From CADDYX01 sp045809945 (GTDB lineage Bacteria > Verrucomicrobiota > Verrucomicrobiia > Chthoniobacterales > UBA10450), in NCBI GenBank assembly GCA_045809945.1, contig JBJMWW010000080.1, positions 1-20,536 of the forward strand: 20,536 nt of DNA. Reading direction: 5' to 3'. Positions 8,198 through 15,264 of the stretch are shown piece after piece. The stretch's first letter is position 1. Every line of letters begins with the position of its first letter. The notes below the pieces were generated by a model. It did not search any database, had not been told where the DNA came from, and worked only from the letters and a program-made list of their open reading frames with translations. The position numbers and the translations under genes were made by a program.

Positions 8198-8846
8198 AGC
8201 CGACACCGCGAACGGTGTGGACGAGCTTCTTTTCGAAGGGATCGTCAACCTTCGCGCGCAGCCGGCGAACAACGACATCCACCACATTTGTCTCGGGCGC
8301 GAAACCCAGGTCCCACACTTGTGCGGCGATTTCGCTCCGCGAAACGACGTCACCGGCGGATCGCGCGAGATGCGCGAGCAGGAGAAACTCCTTCGGCGTC
8401 AGGCTGAGCGGCTTGCCGCCGCGAATCGCGCGATGGCGACGCGTATCGATTTCCAAATCGTCGATCCGCAGTTGCTCCTCGGCCGGTGCGGAACGTCGCA
8501 GGAGAGATTTGATCCGCGCAAGCAGCTCAGGGAAGGCGAAAGGTTTCACGAGGTAGTCGTCCGCACCGAGCTCGAGCCCTTTGACCCGATCGCCAACGCT
8601 GTCGCGCGCGGTGAGGAACAACACCGGCATCTGTTTTCCAGCTGCCCGCAATTGCCTGACCACCTGCCAACCGTCTATTTCAGGCAACATCACGTCGACG
8701 ATCGCGAGATCGAATGCGGTCGTGCTGGCGAGGCTTAATGCGTTCGCGCCGTCCTTAGCTACAACGACCTCATAGTCCGCTTCGCGCAAGCCTTTAAGAA
8801 GGAACGCGGCGGTCTTTTTCTCGTCCTCGACAATGAGGATGGTCAC
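8178..8846 (-). CDS. Response regulator, OmpR/CusR type
   Basis: A 222-residue DNA-binding response regulator and partner of the overlapping kinase gene. The receiver domain (1-115) has the acidic pocket E7-D8, phospho-acceptor D51 (LAIVDVMLP), T79 and K101 (LVKPF). The C-terminal winged-helix domain (about 125-222) contains LTPKEFLLLAHLARSAGDVVSR, the recognition helix TNVVDVVVRRLRAKVD and the closing VRGVGYVL, all typical of the OmpR/PhoB class and close in layout to CusR/CopR. The start chosen is the GTG at 8846 because VTILIVEDE is the canonical first strand; the frame remains open further upstream only into an Arg-rich region across sucC's 5' end. The gene is divergent from sucC with 68 bases between starts. 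It probably autoregulates and may control the downstream outer-membrane gene. Confidence 0.95.
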   Translation of the reverse strand: MTILIVEDEKKTAAFLLKGLREADYEVVVAKDGANALSLASTTAFDLAIVDVMLPEIDGWQVVRQLRAAGKQMPVLFLTARDSVGDRVKGLELGADDYLVKPFAFPELLARIKSLLRRSAPAEEQLRIDDLEIDTRRHRAIRGGKPLSLTPKEFLLLAHLARSAGDVVSRSEIAAQVWDLGFAPETNVVDVVVRRLRAKVDDPFEKKLVHTVRGVGYVLKSD

Positions 8847-8852
8847 GGCGGG

Positions 8853-8858
8853 ATGATA
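8853..8858 (-). promoter_or_regulatory. Possible -10 element for the two-component operon
   Basis: On the minus strand the hexamer TATCAT (five of six matches to TATAAT) ends six bases before the GTG start of the response regulator. No good -35 hexamer lies 16-18 bases upstream. If it is used, transcription would begin at or next to the GTG, giving a leaderless message. This is a weak sequence-only call. Confidence 0.25.
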
Positions 8859-8914
8859 ACCAGAAATCGATTGCTTGCAGCGCGCTTCGCTGCTTAGTGC
8901 TCGGCAGCGGCGCG

Positions 8915-10105
8915 ATGAACATTCACGAGTATCAGGCGAAGGAATTGCTCGCGAAATTCGGCGTCGCCGTGCCGCCCGGAAAAGCTGCGCAAAGCCCGGC
9001 CGAAGCCGAACGTATTGCGAAGGATCTCGGCGGACGCGATCTTGTGGTGAAGGCGCAGATCCACGCCGGCGGCCGGGGGAAGGGGACATTCACGAACGGC
9101 TTCAAAGGCGGCGTGCATTTGTGCAACTCGGCGGACGAAGCGCGCGACATTGCCTGGAAGATGCTCGGGCAGACGCTCGTTACGCATCAGACCGGACCGG
9201 GCGGCAAGATGGTGAACACGGTGCTGGTCGCGAGGTCGGTGAACATCGCGCGGGAAATTTACTTCGCCATTTTGCTCGATCGTGCGACGGCCGCGCCGTT
9301 GATCGTCGCGAGCACGGAAGGCGGCGTGGAGATCGAAACAGTGGCCGCAAAATCGCCGGAGAAGATTATTCGTGAGCCGATCGATCCGCTGGCCGGTTTA
9401 CAGCCCTTCCAGACGCGGAAACTCGCAAAGCAGCTCGGATTCGAATCGGGGCAGATCAAAGCGGCATCGAAGCTGTTCGATGGTCTCTATCGAACGTTCA
9501 TCGGGCTGGACTGTTCGATGGCGGAAGTGAACCCGCTGGTCGTGACCGATACAGGCGAAGTGCTCGCGCTCGATGCGAAGTTTAACTTCGACGACAACGC
9601 GCTCTATCGCCATCCGGAACTCGCTGCGCTGCGTGATATTAGCGAAGAAGATCCGCGAGAAGTAGAAGCTTCAAAACACGATCTCAATTACATCGGCCTC
9701 GACGGCACGATCGCTTGTCTCGTCAATGGCGCCGGCCTTGCAATGGCGACGATGGACATCATCAAGTTCTACGGCGGCAGCCCGGCCAACTTCCTCGACG
9801 TGGGCGGTAGCGCCACCGAAGAACAGGTGACCGAGGCGTTCAAGATTCTCGTCGGCGACAAGCGTGTACAGGCAATTCTGGTCAACATCTTTGGTGGCAT
9901 CGCCAAGTGCGACGTGATCGCGCAGGGGATCATCGCGGCGGCGAAAGCAGTGCAGTTGAATGTGCCCCTCGTAGTTCGCTTGGAGGGAACAAACGTCGAG
10001 AAAGGCAAACAGCTGCTCAAAGAAAGCGGGATCGCAGTGATTGCGGCCGATGACCTGGGCGATGCAGCGGAAAAGGCCGTCAAAGCAGCAAAAGGAAAAT
10101 CATGA
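8915..10105 (+). CDS. sucC: Succinyl-CoA synthetase (ADP-forming) beta subunit
   Basis: This is the nucleotide-binding subunit of the TCA-cycle enzyme that converts succinyl-CoA to succinate with ATP or GTP formation. The 396-residue protein has the ATP-grasp start MNIHEYQAKELLAKFGV, the nucleotide-binding stretch VVKAQIHAGGRGKG (44-57) with K46, the Mg2+ ligands N206 (AEVNPLVV) and D220 (LALDAK), offset by seven from N199 and D213 of the E. coli enzyme, and the C-terminal CoA-ligase half with NYIGLDGTIACLVNGAGLAM and NIFGGIAKCD. The ATG at 8915 is preferred over an in-frame GTG at 8897. There is no clear ribosome site. Its stop overlaps the start of the next gene as ATGA. ATP versus GTP preference is not decided. 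The SucD partner lies one gene downstream. Confidence 0.98.
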   Translation: MNIHEYQAKELLAKFGVAVPPGKAAQSPAEAERIAKDLGGRDLVVKAQIHAGGRGKGTFTNGFKGGVHLCNSADEARDIAWKMLGQTLVTHQTGPGGKMVNTVLVARSVNIAREIYFAILLDRATAAPLIVASTEGGVEIETVAAKSPEKIIREPIDPLAGLQPFQTRKLAKQLGFESGQIKAASKLFDGLYRTFIGLDCSMAEVNPLVVTDTGEVLALDAKFNFDDNALYRHPELAALRDISEEDPREVEASKHDLNYIGLDGTIACLVNGAGLAMATMDIIKFYGGSPANFLDVGGSATEEQVTEAFKILVGDKRVQAILVNIFGGIAKCDVIAQGIIAAAKAVQLNVPLVVRLEGTNVEKGKQLLKESGIAVIAADDLGDAAEKAVKAAKGKS

Positions 10106-10461
10106 TCACCGAAATCGCATTCGTTGGCTCCCCCGTTACCGACATCAAACGCGCACGTGCATTTTACGAAGGCGTGCTCGGGCTGCGCTGCACAACTACC
10201 GATCCCGAGGCAAAGTGGGTCGAATTTGAAGTCGGGAACGGCACGTTCGGCGTTGGCGATTACGGCGACCAATGGCGCCCGGCGAAAGGTGGAACGATGG
10301 CGGCTTTCGAAACCGACGATCTCGATGCGACGGTGCAGCGCGTCCGAGAGAGCGGGGCGACGATCGCCATGGATGTGACCGAGTCGCCGGTCTGCCGCTT
10401 TGCGATGGTGCTCGATCCGTTCGGCAACACGCTCATGCTGCACAAACGTAAGACTACCTAA
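10102..10461 (+). CDS. VOC-fold (glyoxalase-like) protein inserted between sucC and sucD
   Basis: A 119-residue protein of the vicinal oxygen chelate superfamily. The first beta-alpha module reads VTDIKRARAFYEGVLGLR and the last strand reads VLDPFGNTLMLHK, both hallmark patterns. By-eye alignment puts E4 (ITEIAF), a Met near residue 68 (GGTMAAFETDD) and a Met near 113 (NTLMLHK) where metal-binding VOC enzymes have His, His and Glu. The usual metal site therefore looks absent or altered, and this may be a binding or non-metal member. It overlaps sucC by four bases (ATGA) and ends three bases before sucD, so it is translated with the synthetase subunits. AAAAGGAAAA just ahead of the ATG is a fair ribosome site. 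Some VOC proteins act on CoA esters (methylmalonyl-CoA epimerase), which makes a link to succinyl-CoA tempting, but that is inference. Confidence 0.85.
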   Translation: MITEIAFVGSPVTDIKRARAFYEGVLGLRCTTTDPEAKWVEFEVGNGTFGVGDYGDQWRPAKGGTMAAFETDDLDATVQRVRESGATIAMDVTESPVCRFAMVLDPFGNTLMLHKRKTT

Positions 10462-10464
10462 CGA

Positions 10465-11343
10465 ATGGCTGTCCTGGTCGATAAGAACACACGGCTATGC
10501 GTGCAGGGGATAACCGGCAGCGCCGGAGGTTTTCATGCGCGGCAGTGCATGGAATACGGAACGAACGTCGTGGCTGGTGTCACTCCGGGCAAAGGTGGAC
10601 AAAAGTTTGACGACAAGGTGCCGGTGATCGACACGATGGCGGAAGCGCGTGCGCAGACCGGCTGCAACGTGTCGGTCATCTTCGTTCCCGCACCCGCCGC
10701 GGCCGATTCGATCCTCGAAGCCGCTGATGCCGGAGTCGAGCTGGTGATCTGCATCACCGAAGGCATTCCGGTGATGGACATGATGCGCGTGAAAGCAGAG
10801 ATGCGCGGCAAAGGCTCGCGGCTGATCGGTCCGAATTGTCCGGGCATTATCACGCCGGGGCAATGCAAGATCGGCATCATGCCGGGCTATATTCACAAAG
10901 AGGGAAACGTCGGAGTGATCTCGCGCTCGGGCACGTTGACCTACGAAGCGGTCTGGCAACTCACCTCCCGTGGCTATGGTCAGTCGACCTGCATTGGCAT
11001 CGGCGGCGATCCAATCAACGGCATGTCTCACCTCGACGCCGCCAAGCTCTTCAATGATGACGCGCAAACCGAAGCAATGATTCTGATCGGCGAGATCGGA
11101 GGCTCCGCCGAGGAAGAAGCGGCCGAATGGATCGCGAAGAATTGCCGGAAACCGGTAGCTGCTTTCATTGCCGGAGCGACGGCGCCGCCCGGACGGCGAA
11201 TGGGCCACGCAGGCGCGATTGTCTCCGGAGGCAAAGGCACGGCGGCGGGAAAAATCGAAGCGCTTAAGGCGGCCGGGATCGCGGTTGCCGACACACCTGC
11301 GAGGATGGCGGATACGTTGATCGAGCGAATGAAATCGAAATAG
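10465..11343 (+). CDS. sucD: Succinyl-CoA synthetase (ADP-forming) alpha subunit
   Basis: This is the CoA-binding, phospho-histidine-carrying partner of SucC in the TCA cycle. The 292-residue protein opens with the Rossmann-type CoA-binding start VDKNTRLCVQGITGSAGGFH, followed by TPGKGG (40-45) and IGPNCPGIITPG (121-132). The phosphorylated histidine is H248 in GRRMGHAGAIVSGG, equivalent to H246 in E. coli. C124 in NCPG is the conserved CoA-site cysteine region. Length is standard (E. coli 289). The gene begins three bases after the VOC gene stop, so sucC-VOC-sucD form one coupled operon. A short hairpin (AGATC-GAAA-GATCT) covers its stop codon, with no T-run behind it. Confidence 0.98.
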   Translation: MAVLVDKNTRLCVQGITGSAGGFHARQCMEYGTNVVAGVTPGKGGQKFDDKVPVIDTMAEARAQTGCNVSVIFVPAPAAADSILEAADAGVELVICITEGIPVMDMMRVKAEMRGKGSRLIGPNCPGIITPGQCKIGIMPGYIHKEGNVGVISRSGTLTYEAVWQLTSRGYGQSTCIGIGGDPINGMSHLDAAKLFNDDAQTEAMILIGEIGGSAEEEAAEWIAKNCRKPVAAFIAGATAPPGRRMGHAGAIVSGGKGTAAGKIEALKAAGIAVADTPARMADTLIERMKSK

Positions 11344-11414
11344 ATCGAAAGATCTGCGTCGATTGCCGGTATCCGAGTGATCGAAGAGAAATTGCCCACG
11401 CGCAGAGCGGCGGC

Positions 11415-13109
11415 ATGGTTTCAATTTCGCGCGGCATGTTTTCGACTGAAGCGCACGGCGTCCGAATGGAACGGAAAGTCGCCGGCCAAGTTGCCCGAGA
11501 AGCGATTGATCCGTCCGCACAAGGCATCGCGGAATCGCGCACGGTTCTCTTCAATTCCGCATCACCGGCCGAGTTCGCATTGCAGGCGGGAAAGGTGCAG
11601 AACCTTCGCATCGCCGCGCGCGAGTTGAACGGCATCGTGATTGCGCCTGACCAGTTGTTCAGTTTCTGGAAAAATCTCGGTCGCACCTCGCGCCGTCGCG
11701 GCTTTGTCGAAGGACGCGAACTGCGCGAAGGCTGTGTGATTCCCAACGTCGGCGGCGGTCTGTGTCAGTTGTCGAACGCGCTTTACGACGTGGCATTACG
11801 CAGCGGCTGCGAAATCGTCGAGCGTCACGCGCACACGCAGCGTGTGCCTGGTTCGACCACGCAGACGGGTCGCGACGCGACGATCTTCTGGAATTATGTC
11901 GACCTGCGTTTCCGTCCGCGCTTCCGATGTCAGTTGCGCGTTGTACTCAGTCGCGGCGAACTGCTCGTTGATCTGTTTGCGCTGGATGGCAGTCGGCCGA
12001 TTGCGCAAGATGGCCGGGAACCGATCGCCTCGTGCGAATCGCGCGTGGAAGCTGCCGAGACCTGCGAGACGTGCGGCGTAACGAAATGTTTTCGCAATCC
12101 GGCGGCGACGTCGTTGGCGCGACATGGAACCACTGCGTGGCTCCTCGATAAGTTCGAACCCGAATTCGACGCGTGGCTACAGCAGAAACGCGGGCAACGC
12201 GATACCGTCTTTCTTCCGCTTAAATCAGCCCGTTTAACGAGCTATCGCTGGAACGTTAATGGGATCGCTGCGATCGAGCAGGCAAAGTTCGCGACAGTTG
12301 TGCGCTCGTTAGGGTCGCGCCGCCTGGCCACTCAAGGTGCCGAACGGCAACGCGCCTTGCTGCGGTTCGATCGCCAACTCGCGGAAGCCTACGCGAAAAG
12401 AATCCCGTACATCGCCGATCATTTGGTCGTTAATCAAAACTTGCTCGCGCATCTCTGGCAGCGCGGCGACCTCGCGGGTCGTACTTTCGATGTGCTGATG
12501 ACGCGCTTGCCGATTGCGGAGTTAGAGAAAACTCTCGACGCAGCCGCGGTTCATCATCCGCAGAGCAGGACGATCGCGGATTTCCGCGCCCCGCCGGAAG
12601 TCCGAGACGCGGAAACGGTGGCGTTAAGCGCAGCGCGCTACTGGATTACACCGCATTCGCACATCGCGAGAATTGCGGGGGATCGCGCGATCAAACTCGA
12701 TTGGTCTGTGCCGACGACGCAGATGGCGTTCGCCCCCCGCGACACAATTGTTTTCCCCGCCAGCACGCTGGCGCGCAAGGGTTGTTACGAACTGCGTGAA
12801 GTCGTTCACGAGCTCAATCTCAAACTGAAACTCGGCGGACCAATTCTCGAGGCGGCGAATTTTTGGGATGGTGTTGATGTGGTCAGGCAAAATGGCGATC
12901 TTTGTGAAAGCGCCGCGGCATTCGTGCTTCCGGCATGGGTCGAGCACTGGCCGCGTCGTCTCCTGCGCGCTGCGGCAGCGGGAATTCCGGCCATTGCCTC
13001 CGAAGCATGCGGACTTCGCGGTGTGCCGAATGTCATCGAAATTTCTGCCGGCGATATAGGCGCGCTGCGAGACGCAATTGTGCGGTTGAGACGCCCGATT
13101 GCCGCTTGA
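11415..13109 (+). CDS. VanW-domain protein fused to glycosyltransferase-like C-terminal region
   Basis: A 564-residue protein with two parts. Residues about 40-195 are a VanW domain: NLRIAARELNGIVIAPDQLFSF, GRTSRRRGFVEGR, the core VGGGLCQLSNALYDVAL (112-128), ERHAHTQRVPGS (136-147) and GRDATIFWNYVDLRF (152-166). A cysteine cluster follows, C207 then CETCGVTKC (C217, C220, C225). Residues about 235-564 resemble a GT-B/GT4-like glycosyltransferase: ARYWITPHSHIARI (407-420), IVFPASTLARKGCYELREVV (445-464), and a C-terminal PRRLLRAAAAGIPAIASEACGLRGVPNVI (513-541) like the donor-site region. No signal peptide or membrane segment is seen, so it looks cytoplasmic. It sits 71 bases after sucD and 39 before citrate synthase. 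VanW function is unknown even in vancomycin operons; a role in cell-surface glycan work is inference. The start has no clear ribosome site and later Mets (8, 18) are possible. Confidence 0.82.
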   Translation: MVSISRGMFSTEAHGVRMERKVAGQVAREAIDPSAQGIAESRTVLFNSASPAEFALQAGKVQNLRIAARELNGIVIAPDQLFSFWKNLGRTSRRRGFVEGRELREGCVIPNVGGGLCQLSNALYDVALRSGCEIVERHAHTQRVPGSTTQTGRDATIFWNYVDLRFRPRFRCQLRVVLSRGELLVDLFALDGSRPIAQDGREPIASCESRVEAAETCETCGVTKCFRNPAATSLARHGTTAWLLDKFEPEFDAWLQQKRGQRDTVFLPLKSARLTSYRWNVNGIAAIEQAKFATVVRSLGSRRLATQGAERQRALLRFDRQLAEAYAKRIPYIADHLVVNQNLLAHLWQRGDLAGRTFDVLMTRLPIAELEKTLDAAAVHHPQSRTIADFRAPPEVRDAETVALSAARYWITPHSHIARIAGDRAIKLDWSVPTTQMAFAPRDTIVFPASTLARKGCYELREVVHELNLKLKLGGPILEAANFWDGVDVVRQNGDLCESAAAFVLPAWVEHWPRRLLRAAAAGIPAIASEACGLRGVPNVIEISAGDIGALRDAIVRLRRPIAA

Positions 13110-13148
13110 ACGAGCACCCAGGCCGATGTAATTGCCCCGCAGAGAAAA

Positions 13149-14279
13149 ATGCCAGTCACCGCCAAAGGACTCGAAGGGATCGTCGCCAACTCGACGGCGT
13201 TGAGCGACGTCATCGGCGACAAAGGGCAGCTGATCTATCGCGGATACGACATCAACGAGTTGGTCGGCAAAGTCGGTTACAAGGAAGTCGTTTACCTCTT
13301 GTGGAAGGGGCGTCTGCCGAATCGCGCCGAGTTGAGCGAATTCACGAAGAAGCTGCGCGCGGAACGCGAATTGCCCGGGCCCGTCATCGATTTCATCAAG
13401 ACCGCGCCGAAAGATGCGAATCCGATGGATGTGATGCGGACCGCGATTTCGATGCTCGGTCTATACGACCCCGACATGGCGAAGGAAGCGACGCGCGAGA
13501 TCAACGAGCGCCGTGCCCGCAGCATCACGGCAAAAATTGGCGTCATCGCGGCTTACTTCCATCGCGCCCGGCAGGGCAAATCGCTGCCGCCAGTGCGCGA
13601 CGATCTCACCGAAGCCGAGCATTTTCTTTACCTCATTTGCGGCGAGCCGCAGTCAAAGGAAGCAAGCGACACGCTCGATGTAGCTTTTGTCCTTCACGCC
13701 GATCATGGCATGAATGCCTCTACCTTTAGCGCGCGAGTAACTATCTCGACCCTGACGGACTTTTACTCGGCCATCACCGCTGCCATCGGCACTCTCAAAG
13801 GTCCGTTACATGGCGGCGCCAACGAAGGCGTCATCCACATGCTCGAGGAGATCGGCAGCGAAGACAAAGTGGACGAGTACGTCGAGCGCCAGCTGGCCGA
13901 AAAGAAGAAGATCATGGGCATTGGCCACCGCGTTTACAAAACGCTGGATCCGCGCGCCCCGCACCTGCGGACGATGGCAGTGAAGCTCAGTGAGAAGATC
14001 GGTGATCCTAAGTGGATACGCATGTCAGAGCGAATCGCAGCATTGATGAAGGAGAAGAAGAATCTTAACGCCAACGTGGATTTCTACTCCGCCACCGTCT
14101 ACTATTCGTTAGGCATACCTACCGACCTGTTCACGCCGATCTTTGCCATCGCGCGGTGCTCGGGCTGGTGCGCTCACGTCCTCGAACAGCTCGAGGATAA
14201 TCGTCTCTATCGGCCTCTCAGTGAGTACGTCGGAGAGGCGGTCGGTAAAAAGGTAATCCCAATCGCCGAGCGACCCTGA
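13149..14279 (+). CDS. Citrate synthase
   Basis: Condenses oxaloacetate with acetyl-CoA, the entry step of the TCA cycle. The 376-residue protein carries the catalytic triad H221 (KGPLHGGANEGV), H260 (GIGHRVYKTLDPRA) and D311 (NANVDFYSATVYYSLGIP), plus R-containing HADHGMNASTF (183-193), all in the usual order. The length and form (LIYRGYDINEL near the start, no N-terminal zinc-type extension) match the short dimeric type found in many bacteria, archaea and Gram-positives rather than the 430-residue hexameric GltA of E. coli; a 2-methylcitrate synthase side activity cannot be excluded from sequence. It follows the VanW fusion by 39 bases and precedes the small secreted protein by 8. The neighbouring sucCD supports a TCA role. 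GCAGAGAAAA upstream of the ATG is a weak ribosome site. Confidence 0.96.
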   Translation: MPVTAKGLEGIVANSTALSDVIGDKGQLIYRGYDINELVGKVGYKEVVYLLWKGRLPNRAELSEFTKKLRAERELPGPVIDFIKTAPKDANPMDVMRTAISMLGLYDPDMAKEATREINERRARSITAKIGVIAAYFHRARQGKSLPPVRDDLTEAEHFLYLICGEPQSKEASDTLDVAFVLHADHGMNASTFSARVTISTLTDFYSAITAAIGTLKGPLHGGANEGVIHMLEEIGSEDKVDEYVERQLAEKKKIMGIGHRVYKTLDPRAPHLRTMAVKLSEKIGDPKWIRMSERIAALMKEKKNLNANVDFYSATVYYSLGIPTDLFTPIFAIARCSGWCAHVLEQLEDNRLYRPLSEYVGEAVGKKVIPIAERP

Positions 14280-14287
14280 GTGCAGCG

Positions 14288-14644
14288 ATGAGAAGACTGG
14301 CGCTGGCGCTACTTTTCGCGACCTGCGGCCTATCGTTTGCGCAATCATCGCCACAGCCTTCACCGGATGTGGCGAAGTATGGCGAGTATCCAACCGAATA
14401 CATGACGATCGTGAAGGACTGGCTAGGTGATCAACTACTCGATCCGAGTAGCGCGATCATCGAGTTTACCAGTCAACCTAAGCCTGCCACCTTGCCCGCG
14501 CGCAGCGGCGAACAGCTCTATGGCTACCTTGTCGAATTCAAGGTAAACTCCCGGAATCGCTTCGGCGCCTACACTGGCTACCAGACGCACGGCGCATTGA
14601 TCCGAAACGGAGAGGTAGTCCGCGGAACCGGTTTCGGCTACTGA
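14288..14644 (+). CDS. Small exported protein, 118 aa, unknown
   Basis: Residues 1-18 are a signal peptide (MRRLA, hydrophobic core LALLFATCGLSF, cut near FAQ). The mature part of about 100 residues contains DWLGDQLLDPSSAIIEF and a conserved-looking GYLVEFKVNSRNRFGAYTGYQTHGALIRNG, which recalls small periplasmic or lipoprotein-like hypothetical proteins with an 'N..N.FG.YTG' motif; I cannot give a function. Cys13 lies inside the hydrophobic core (LFATCGLS) and is not a convincing lipobox. The ATG is eight bases after the citrate synthase stop, so it is probably at the end of that transcript. Its last seven bases overlap the end of the convergent Nudix gene. Confidence 0.7.
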   Translation: MRRLALALLFATCGLSFAQSSPQPSPDVAKYGEYPTEYMTIVKDWLGDQLLDPSSAIIEFTSQPKPATLPARSGEQLYGYLVEFKVNSRNRFGAYTGYQTHGALIRNGEVVRGTGFGY

Positions 14645-15255
14645 GCTAGCAGGCGGTCTATCGAATCGACGCACAGCTGCGACCACGTCTCGAGCGCGTC
14701 GCGGCGAGCCAGCAGTGCATCACGGGTGAGAAACGACAGGTTCGTTATCATAGCCTCGCCTTTATCTACGCTGGGCTCGTCTAATTCGAAGACGTGAACA
14801 ATCCCTAGATGAACGCGACCGACTTCGTTGCTGTCATCGTTCAGTAGAGCAACGATACGATCTGTGAACCGCGTCCGGAGTTTGATCTCTTCGTTCACCT
14901 CGCGTTCTACTCCCGCGCGGTAGGCAGCTTCGTCGAAGGCAAAGAGGGACTCATCGCTGTCATTCATATGGCCGCCGATACCAATCGATCCTTTCGCTAC
15001 GAGACGTTGCTCGCCTGCTTTCTTGCCACGGACGTAATGCAGCACTTGGTTGCCGTGAGTAATGAGGGCGTAAGGGATGATCTGCTTATAGCCAGGATCG
15101 TTCTCGGCCTGCGCGCGCGGAAGAAAGAAGTTGTTACCGCGGGAAAGCAGCGCGCTGATGTAACGTTGCGGCTCGAAGCAAAGGCCCTGGAAGCTGCCTA
15201 GCTCGTCAAATAAGCTGCGACGGACAACAAGCACGTTTTCATCCGGAACCGCCAT
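14638..15255 (-). CDS. Nudix-like hydrolase with divergent Nudix box
   Basis: A 205-residue cytoplasmic protein. The central part reads KGSIGIGGHMNDSD (88-101), then REVNEEIKL (118-126), which keeps the REUxEE core of the Nudix box that binds the metal and diphosphate. Two details differ from the standard pattern: the spacing from the GGH glycine to the REVNEE core is longer than normal, and the first box glutamate is off by one (A at the usual place, E next to it). This matches a group of bacterial 'Nudix-like phosphoesterases' with the GGH...RE..EE form. Strands before it (YALITHGNQVLHYVRGKKAG) fit the Nudix fold. It lies nine bases downstream of the PagL-like gene and overlaps the convergent small exported gene by seven bases. 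Substrate is unknown. Confidence 0.8.
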   Translation of the reverse strand: MAVPDENVLVVRRSLFDELGSFQGLCFEPQRYISALLSRGNNFFLPRAQAENDPGYKQIIPYALITHGNQVLHYVRGKKAGEQRLVAKGSIGIGGHMNDSDESLFAFDEAAYRAGVEREVNEEIKLRTRFTDRIVALLNDDSNEVGRVHLGIVHVFELDEPSVDKGEAMITNLSFLTRDALLARRDALETWSQLCVDSIDRLLAQ

Positions 15256-15264
15256 TCGCGCAGG

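Noticed and set aside
8198..8353. Extended N-terminus for the histidine kinase
   Set aside because: The extra 52 residues match no sensor kinase and lie wholly inside the response regulator gene; the ATG at 8197 gives a normal CusS-type start.
10495..11520. A 341-residue minus-strand open frame opposite sucD
   Set aside because: Arg/His/Asp-rich composition typical of an antisense shadow in GC-rich DNA; sucD on the plus strand is unambiguous.
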